DNA from: Oscillospiraceae bacterium
Lineage (GTDB): Bacteria; Bacillota; Clostridia; Oscillospirales; Ruminococcaceae
NCBI GenBank assembly: GCA_031271475.1
Contig: JAISVP010000015.1
Location: 1-12,104 of the forward strand
Length of the DNA: 12,104 nucleotides
Direction: 5' to 3'
Shown: positions 7,870 to 12,104 of the stretch, in pieces
Position numbering within the stretch: position 1 is the first letter of the stretch
Layout of the letters: each line of letters opens with the position of its first letter
The notes under the pieces: model-generated
What the model was told of the DNA's origin: nothing
Databases searched by the model: none
What the model saw: only the letters and a program-made list of their open reading frames with translations
Position numbers and translations under genes: made by a program

Positions 7870-7928
7870 TGACCTTTCCCGTTGAGGAACACAAGCGGTT
7901 TGCAAGGGCTTGACTTATTACGAATGGG

Positions 7929-7955
7929 GCGGTTATGTTAAAGTAACCGCTTTTT
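7929..7955 (+). terminator. Factor-independent terminator downstream of dacF
   Basis: GCGGTTA (7929-7935) pairs perfectly with TAACCGC (7944-7950) around an 8-base loop, followed at once by TTTTT. A G-T pair can extend the stem by one. It would end dacF transcripts about 200 bases past the stop, so repeat copy A would be part of the dacF 3' untranslated region. Confidence 0.82.
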
Positions 7956-8048
7956 AAATTCGGTAATTTTACCAATATTCCGCAAATCTTTGACACCGGT
8001 TCCGAATTTGTTCAGAAAGCAGCCTTGATACGGATTTTGACTGTTTCT

Positions 8049-8150
8049 ATAGCAATTTCGATCAAGAACGGGCTAAGCCCGTCCTCATCAACGCACGCAA
8101 ATGCGTGCGGGTCTCGGCAAAGCCGAGACCATAGTCGTTAGAAACGACTA
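8049..8150 (+). repeat. Multi-hairpin repeat, copy B
   Basis: Same family as copy A, but here the pairing is best in hairpins 2-4. B1 is ACGGGC-TAA-GCCCGT (8068-8082). B2 is CGCACGCA/TGCGTGCG (8092-8099 / 8102-8109). B3 is GGTCTCGGC-AAA-GCCGAGACC (8110-8130), a perfect 9-bp stem. B4 is TAGTCGTT-AGA-AACGACTA (8132-8150), a perfect 8-bp stem. The hairpins are directly adjacent with almost no linker. Confidence 0.85.
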
Positions 8151-8212
8151 CAGCAATTTCGATCGTGAACAAACTAAGCCCAGACCATAGTCGTTGGAAA
8201 CGACTGTGCTAT
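8151..8212 (+). repeat. Multi-hairpin repeat, copy C (internally deleted)
   Basis: Directly follows copy B and repeats its start (CAGCAATTTCGATC) and its last hairpin (AGTCGTT-GGA-AACGACT, 8189-8205). The two middle hairpins are missing: CTAAGCCC joins straight to AGACCATAG. The lost segment in B is bounded by two short AAGCC(C/G) sequences, consistent with a deletion at microhomology. ATAGCA at the start of B (8049-8054) matches TGCTAT at the end of C (8207-8212) as an inverted pair, so B and C may together form one compound element. Confidence 0.75.
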
Positions 8213-8268
8213 CCTTACCGTTGTCAAAAACTTTTTGCAAAAAATTCAGACGGCAGCATCAAAAAGTG

Positions 8269-8297
8269 TTGACGAGCCCCGAAAGATATGATATAAT
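8269..8297 (+). promoter_or_regulatory. Sigma-70-type promoter of the aldo/keto reductase gene
   Basis: TTGACG and TATAAT are separated by 17 bases, and TG stands one base before the -10 (extended -10). Predicted start is near 8304, leaving a leader of about 70 bases that contains the inverted partial repeat D. Confidence 0.87.
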
Positions 8298-8315
8298 TAA
8301 ACTTATATCATAAAG

Positions 8316-8352
8316 CATAGCCGTTTTTAACGGCTATGGTTCGGGCAAAGCC
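8316..8352 (-). repeat. Inverted partial repeat (copy D) in the reductase leader
   Basis: CATAGCCGTT-TTT-AACGGCTATG (8316-8338) is a perfect 10-bp hairpin with a 3-base loop. It is followed by GTTCGGGCAAAGCC, in which GGC-AAA-GCC can pair. Read in reverse, hairpins 4 and 3 of copy B give the same order and similar bases (TAGTCGTT-loop-AACGACTATGGTCTCGGC). The fragment therefore looks like the end of a repeat copy in opposite orientation. It is transcribed ahead of the gene and stops about 5 bases before the ribosome site. Confidence 0.65.
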
Positions 8353-8373
8353 AAGTGAAAGGAAATAAAGACA

Positions 8374-9444
8374 GTGCAATACAGAACAATGCCCGGTACG
8401 GGCGACAAGATTTCAGTTTTAGGATTTGGGTGCATGAGACTTCCGACAGAAAGCGGATCAAAGTCTTACGGAGCTGACATTCTCAAAGAAGAAGCCGCCC
8501 GTCAGATACATCTTGCGATTGACGGCGGCGTCAATTATCTTGATACAGCCCAACCCTATCATGAAGGGAATTCGGAAAGTTTTCTTGGGGATTATGTCCT
8601 GAAAGACGGCTACCGTGAAAAAGTCTATTTAGCAACTAAGCTTCCGTGCTGGCTGATCAATACATATGAAGATATGGAATATCAGTTTTCTCAGCAATTG
8701 AAACGTCTGCGTGTTGATTACATTGATTATTATATGCTCCACGCTCTTGACGGAAAAGTATGGGATAAAATGTATTCCCTCGGCGTGACAGACTTTATGG
8801 ACAGTCTGCTTAAAGACGGCCGTATCCGTCATATAGGATTCTCTTTTCACGGAATTTTAGAGGATTTCAAACGCATTACCGATGCATATAATTGGAATTT
8901 CACGCAGGTTCAGTACAATATCATTGACGAATATTTTCAGGCAGGCATTGATGGGATTAAATACGCTCATGCAAAAAACATTGGCGTAATTGTAATGGAA
9001 CCGCTGCGAGGCGGATCTCTTGCCGAAGACATTCCGGATGATGTACAGAATTTATACAGCAGTGCACCGGTAAGAAGAACTCCCGCGGAATGGGCATTGC
9101 GGTGGGTTTTAAACCGTCCCGAAGTTACGCTGTTGCTTTCAGGTATGAACAGCCAGGAAAACATTCTGGAAAATATACGGGTCGCATCGGAAGCATATCC
9201 GGACAGTCTTTCTGAAAATGAAGTCCGCATGATTGAAGAAGTCCGCAAATGCTATCTTTCACACGGCAAATGTACAGAATGCGGATACTGTATGCCGTGT
9301 CCGGCAGGGATAGATATTCCGGACGCAATGAAAAATCCGGATAAAAACATAAAAGCTGCCGGACTCTGTCTTGATTGCGGAGTATGTGAAACGAAATGTC
9401 CGCAAGGAATTAAAATCCGGGAAATGCTTAAAAAATGCGGATAG
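8374..9444 (+). CDS. Aldo/keto reductase with C-terminal 4Fe-4S ferredoxin domain
   Basis: A TIM-barrel aldo/keto reductase (about residues 1-285) joined to a two-cluster ferredoxin tail, a family common in anaerobes whose substrates are mostly unknown. The AKR tetrad is complete: D57 in NYLDTAQPY, Y62, K89 in LATKLP and H123 in MLHAL. The tail has C300/C303/C306/C309-P and C332/C335/C338/C342-P, enough for two clusters. The 356-residue length is slightly shorter than many relatives of about 370-390. Translation probably starts at GTG: AAAGGA lies about 10 bases upstream and MQYRTMPGTGDKISVLGFGCMRLP-like sequence from that GTG matches the family's opening. It has its own strong promoter and a structured leader. 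The secreted glucanase follows after 66 bases with no clear promoter of its own, so the two may share a transcript. Confidence 0.95.
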   Translation: MQYRTMPGTGDKISVLGFGCMRLPTESGSKSYGADILKEEAARQIHLAIDGGVNYLDTAQPYHEGNSESFLGDYVLKDGYREKVYLATKLPCWLINTYEDMEYQFSQQLKRLRVDYIDYYMLHALDGKVWDKMYSLGVTDFMDSLLKDGRIRHIGFSFHGILEDFKRITDAYNWNFTQVQYNIIDEYFQAGIDGIKYAHAKNIGVIVMEPLRGGSLAEDIPDDVQNLYSSAPVRRTPAEWALRWVLNRPEVTLLLSGMNSQENILENIRVASEAYPDSLSENEVRMIEEVRKCYLSHGKCTECGYCMPCPAGIDIPDAMKNPDKNIKAAGLCLDCGVCETKCPQGIKIREMLKKCG

Positions 9445-9500
9445 AATTCAGCTCGCTTACAATCCGAAAACTTACATGATTTTGGGTGTATTAATAATTT

Positions 9501-9505
9501 GGAGG
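9501..9505 (+). promoter_or_regulatory. Ribosome binding site deciding the glucanase start
   Basis: GGAGG lies 5 bases before ATG at 9511. An in-frame TTG at 9499 overlaps this site and cannot be the start. From ATG 9511 the protein begins directly with a signal peptide (MKIKKF). Confidence 0.85.
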
Positions 9506-9510
9506 ACTGT

Positions 9511-11310
9511 ATGAAAATTAAAAAGTTTATTTTACCGGTGATGGGGATTGTACTGATTGCCGCAAGTTTGCCCGTAACAAACATTGCGGCAGACAGTGAG
9601 AAAAACTTGCAAGCCGGTATCGCCGCACTGTATCCAAATGACGCTGGCATCTCCGGTCACCCGGATGTCATAATTGCGGATAATTTTGACAGCTACAGCC
9701 AGATGCCTGACCTGCGCGGTATATGGTCGACTGTGAATGAGGATCATATGAACCTTTGTAATGAACCTGAAAATACTGTCGGCACAGGGCAGTCCCTGCA
9801 ACTGAATATCCCGGAGCAAAACATCGAACGGTACACAGGACTTGATTTGTATCTTCCGGAAAAACAGGATACTGTTTACATACGCTATTATCAAAAAATT
9901 GATGAGAGTTATGCAATCGGCAACACAGTTTCAAATCATAACGGCGGCAGTATTTCCGGCGGTTACTGGACGTGCGGTGATGATTCGGGTCCGGGAATTT
10001 GTTCAAACGGCACAAATAAATTTCTTGCAGACCTCCAAAGCACACAAAGTACGGAGTTTGACGGGCACAGCATGATGGTGTACACATATCATCCGGATAT
10101 GCGTTACAATGATATATGTCCTATTCCGGAAATGAATCCGACCCCGAGAGGACAGCAGTATGCCGACCATCTCTATCCGGACGGTGAAGTTATGCCATGG
10201 ACATATTGGAAAGGGGATTACGGCGAAGATTTTATCCCCAGACCTAAATTTAATATCGAGTTAGGGCAATGGTATTGCTACGAACTGATGCTTAAGACGA
10301 ACACTCCCGGACAGCGGGACGGAAGACTTACCGCATGGGTTGACGGTGAAATTATAATGGATTTTGGAAATATGCGTTTCCGTGACATAGCGGATTTGCA
10401 AATTGATTTGGTGGGTTTTACTTTCGGATGCGCTTCAAGTCCCACGAATACTAAATCCTGGTTTGACAATATAGTTGTTGCAAAGTCTTATATAGGACCT
10501 GTTGCGGCTGATAACCAAGATGCCGGCATCAAGGAACTCAAAGAAGAACTTTTAGGCATAAACTCAAACGCCGGCAGCAGTTTTGATGCAGACGCAAACG
10601 GAATTGCCAATGTGTTTGATTTGGTATATGTAAAAAAGGATCTGCTGTCGAATTTACCGTCCGTTCCGACAGTTTATGCGGATTTCGAAAAAGGCCCGTC
10701 ACAGTATTTCCATGCTTCTGACGGATGGACTAACGGTTCGGTTTTTGACTGTGTATGGAGAGGGAAGAATGCATTTTTTGCCGACGGCGCACTCAACCTT
10801 ACCATTGATGAAGAACCTGATGCAAGGTATAATTACTCCGCCGCAGAATACCGGACATATGATTTTTACCATTACGGATATTATGAAACGTCTATGCAGG
10901 CTATAAAAAATGACGGCGTTGTGTCTTCATTTTTCACTTATACAGGTGAAACTGACGGCAATCCGTGGGATGAGATTGACATTGAAATTCTCGGCAAGGA
11001 CACCACAAAAGTGCAGTTCAATTATTTCACGAACGGCAATGGCGGTCATGAATATTTCCATGACTTAGGGTTTGATGCATCCGAAGGATTCCATACTTAC
11101 GGATTCGACTGGCAGCCAGACAGTATAACATGGTATGTGGACGGCGAGGCTGTTCATACTGCAACTGCGGATATTCCCGTAACTCCCGCACGGATTATGA
11201 TGAATGTCTGGCCGGGTACAGGTGTTGACGGCTGGCTGAATCCGTATGACGGCAATACTCCTCTAACCGCAAAATATCAATGGGTTAGTTATGATGAAAG
11301 TTTGCATTAA
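9511..11310 (+). CDS. Secreted two-module glucanase: jelly-roll, dockerin-like segment, GH16 lichenase
   Basis: Residues 1-26 are a Sec signal peptide. About 50-330 form a jelly-roll-like module with RLTAWVDGE (272-280), FRDIADLQ and SWFDNIVVAKSYIGP near its end. This resembles lyase-type concanavalin folds (perhaps PL14-like), but I cannot name the family. Residues 359-370 (DADANGIANVFD) form a Ca-binding loop followed by LVYVKKDLL, as in one dockerin type I repeat; a second good repeat is not visible. Residues about 390-599 are a GH16 beta-1,3-1,4-glucanase (lichenase, licB/bglS type). It includes GWTNGSVFDCVWRGKN, VVSSFFTYTG and the catalytic WDEIDIEILG with E488 as nucleophile, D490 and E492 as acid/base, then DWQPDSITWYVDG. 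This part is very close to Bacillus lichenases. No wall anchor is present. It probably cuts cereal mixed-linkage glucan outside the cell. Confidence 0.94.
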   Translation: MKIKKFILPVMGIVLIAASLPVTNIAADSEKNLQAGIAALYPNDAGISGHPDVIIADNFDSYSQMPDLRGIWSTVNEDHMNLCNEPENTVGTGQSLQLNIPEQNIERYTGLDLYLPEKQDTVYIRYYQKIDESYAIGNTVSNHNGGSISGGYWTCGDDSGPGICSNGTNKFLADLQSTQSTEFDGHSMMVYTYHPDMRYNDICPIPEMNPTPRGQQYADHLYPDGEVMPWTYWKGDYGEDFIPRPKFNIELGQWYCYELMLKTNTPGQRDGRLTAWVDGEIIMDFGNMRFRDIADLQIDLVGFTFGCASSPTNTKSWFDNIVVAKSYIGPVAADNQDAGIKELKEELLGINSNAGSSFDADANGIANVFDLVYVKKDLLSNLPSVPTVYADFEKGPSQYFHASDGWTNGSVFDCVWRGKNAFFADGALNLTIDEEPDARYNYSAAEYRTYDFYHYGYYETSMQAIKNDGVVSSFFTYTGETDGNPWDEIDIEILGKDTTKVQFNYFTNGNGGHEYFHDLGFDASEGFHTYGFDWQPDSITWYVDGEAVHTATADIPVTPARIMMNVWPGTGVDGWLNPYDGNTPLTAKYQWVSYDESLH

Positions 11311-11327
11311 GACTTTATCCAATGATA

Positions 11328-11412
11328 TATAGCAGTTTGCCCCGCCGTAAAACGGCGGCAATACGTTATGCATTGTTTTCGCCCGCTTGGGACAAAAAGT
11401 CAAACTGCTATA
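11328..11412. repeat. 85-base inverted-repeat element between convergent genes
   Basis: TATAGCAGTTTG (11328-11339) and CAAACTGCTATA (11401-11412) are perfect 12-base inverted ends. Inside is a separate perfect hairpin, CCGCCGT-AAA-ACGGCGG (11342-11358). It lies 17 bases past the glucanase stop and 53 bases beyond the end of acpS on the opposite strand. Neither side has a T run. It could be a two-way terminator structure or a small non-autonomous mobile element; no clear target duplication was seen. Confidence 0.65.
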
Positions 11413-11465
11413 AGAAACTGTTTTCTGACTGCGAATACCGGAACGGGTTGGAGACTTTTCTAAAT

Positions 11466-11819
11466 TTAACAGTAAATCAGCACGGTTGCAGTGGCATACA
11501 GTTTGCAGTGGGAAATGCTGACAGAAACAGATCTGTTCCCAAGCAGTTTTTTCGCATTCCCGGCAAGTATGATATACGGAGCACCGAGTTCATTGTTTAA
11601 GGTAGTGACATCCGTAAGTTCAAAATCCCGTATTCCCGTACCCAAGGCTTTTCCGAATGCTTCTTTAACGCAAAAACGTCCCGCAATCATTGCGGGTGCG
11701 TTTTTTTTTGTGCGGAACAGTTCCAATTCCGCAAGAGAAAATACTCTTTCAAGAAATCTGGGAGTGTTTATAGATTTTTCAATTCGTGATATTTCGATTA
11801 TATCCGTGCCTATACTCAT
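11466..11819 (-). CDS. acpS: Holo-[acyl-carrier-protein] synthase
   Basis: Transfers the 4'-phosphopantetheine group from CoA to apo-acyl carrier protein, needed for fatty-acid synthesis. The 117 residues match the family. Seen are the N-terminal IGTDIIEISRIE with Mg ligand D6, and the second motif GRFCVKEAFGKALGTGI with E53 and K52 (the usual WAAKEA reads FCVKEA). The C-terminal VSISHCKLYATA is also present (S103-H104, with Cys where Asp or Thr is common). The start codon lies only 2 bases after the stop of the upstream ATPase gene, with a weak ribosome site inside that gene's end, so translation is probably coupled. It converges with the glucanase. Confidence 0.95.
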   Translation of the reverse strand: MSIGTDIIEISRIEKSINTPRFLERVFSLAELELFRTKKNAPAMIAGRFCVKEAFGKALGTGIRDFELTDVTTLNNELGAPYIILAGNAKKLLGNRSVSVSISHCKLYATATVLIYC

Positions 11820-11821
11820 AT

Positions 11822-12104
11822 TCAGCTCATTTCTTTGCGTTTTTTTACCACTTTCAGATATGAAAATTCTTCTCTTTCTTTCTCTTCAAGGAAAGAGGTA
11901 ATAGTTTTCACTTGCTGTGAAAACCGCGGAATCAGTATGTTTTTCAGTGCATTTGCACGTTTTTGTGTTTTCTTAATAACTACGGCAAGCCGATGAATAC
12001 CGCTTTCAACTTCGGCTAATGTCACAGTCATCTCTTTAACGCGGTTAAAGCTTACGAATGCTTTATCAAGTTCTGAATTTGTAAGATAGAAACCGTAAGG
12101 GGCG
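11822..12104 (-). CDS. atpD: V-type ATPase subunit D, C-terminal part (runs off right edge)
   Basis: The last 93 codons are present and the frame is open to the window edge; an internal ATG at 12029-12031 is not the start, since the conserved sequence continues upstream of it as APYGFYLTNSELDKAF. Subunit D is part of the rotating central stalk of the V/A-type ATPase, linking ATP hydrolysis or synthesis to ion movement. The C-terminal signature is visible: TQKRANALKNILIPR, a long charged helix, then LEEKEREEFSYLKVVKKRK, which matches the coiled-coil end of the family (RRVNALE-xx-IP, LEExEREEFxxLKxxK). It sits directly upstream of acpS, which suggests acpS is the tail of a V-ATPase operon. The symbol ntpD is also used. 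Confidence 0.88.
   Translation of the reverse strand, partial: APYGFYLTNSELDKAFVSFNRVKEMTVTLAEVESGIHRLAVVIKKTQKRANALKNILIPRFSQQVKTITSFLEEKEREEFSYLKVVKKRKEMS

Larger units (their letters stand above)
7754..8373. other. 620-base non-coding region with hairpin repeats
   Basis: No credible gene was found. It holds, in order: repeat copy A, a factor-independent terminator, about 90 bases with nothing recognised (7956-8048), repeat copies B and C head to tail, an A-rich stretch, a consensus promoter, and an inverted partial copy D that forms the leader of the reductase gene. Short open frames here follow the repeat sequence and are not convincing proteins. Confidence 0.8.

Noticed and set aside
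7799..7996. 65-codon minus-strand frame across repeat copy A
   Set aside because: Most of it is translated repeat and terminator sequence (SNGYGLGF), and it lacks a clear ribosome site. It is best read as a by-product of the hairpin repeat.
7764..8212. Repeats considered as a CRISPR array or tRNA-like genes
   Set aside because: Copies differ in sequence, have no regular unique spacers, and lie next to no cas genes. The hairpins do not form an acceptor/anticodon arrangement with a T-loop, so tRNA is excluded.
9445..9500. Separate promoter for the glucanase (TTACAT with TAATTT)
   Set aside because: The -10 would put the transcription start inside the ribosome site, so it is not usable; read-through from the reductase gene is more likely.
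9499..9510. Upstream TTG start for the glucanase
   Set aside because: The codon overlaps the GGAGG ribosome site and would put MEDC ahead of the signal peptide; ATG at 9511 fits spacing and the signal peptide.
11322..11600. 92-codon plus-strand frame between glucanase and acpS
   Set aside because: It is built from the inverted-repeat element and the antisense of acpS, with no ribosome site or recognisable domain.

Overview
The window looks like a chromosomal segment of an anaerobic, fibre-degrading Gram-positive bacterium of the Clostridia (Ruminococcaceae/Oscillospiraceae-like). This is inferred from a single-chain pyruvate:ferredoxin oxidoreductase, a short NifU/NifS pair, an aldo/keto reductase with a ferredoxin tail, a V-type ATPase subunit, a DacF-like carboxypeptidase, a lichenase joined to a dockerin-like segment, strong AGGAGG-type ribosome sites and clear sigma-70-type promoters. 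No species can be named from the sequence alone. No phage genes, complete insertion sequence, CRISPR array, rRNA or tRNA was recognised.

Layout. Minus strand, read right to left from about 6490: a strong promoter drives rnhA (RNase HI), nifS (cysteine desulfurase) and nifU (Fe-S scaffold), tightly packed. A 300-base gap with two inverted repeats and a second strong promoter then leads into nifJ (PFOR, 1239 aa with an unusual charged tail). A hairpin follows, and then the first 94 codons of a secreted protein that runs off the left edge. Plus strand: a DacF-type D-Ala-D-Ala carboxypeptidase diverges from rnhA. It is followed by 620 non-coding bases holding two copies of a roughly 100-base multi-hairpin repeat, a deleted third copy, a factor-independent terminator, a consensus promoter and an inverted partial copy that becomes the leader of the next gene. 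That gene is a ferredoxin-tailed aldo/keto reductase, followed by a secreted two-module glucanase. A convergent 155-base gap contains an 85-base inverted-repeat element. The right edge (minus strand) holds acpS directly downstream of the 3' part of a V-type ATPase subunit D gene.

How the parts fit. NifS and NifU would make Fe-S clusters, which PFOR (three [4Fe-4S] clusters) and the reductase (two predicted clusters) need; this link is functional inference. The lichenase supplies sugar from mixed-linkage glucan and PFOR handles the resulting pyruvate. DacF and AcpS are housekeeping genes for wall and lipid synthesis.

Points most worth a second look: RNase HI has every catalytic residue but no ATG/GTG/TTG start in frame, and the best-placed start is ATA. 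The multi-hairpin repeat family has both paired and degenerate copies, one of them inverted in a 5' leader. The lichenase carries its dockerin-like segment between two jelly-roll modules instead of at an end.
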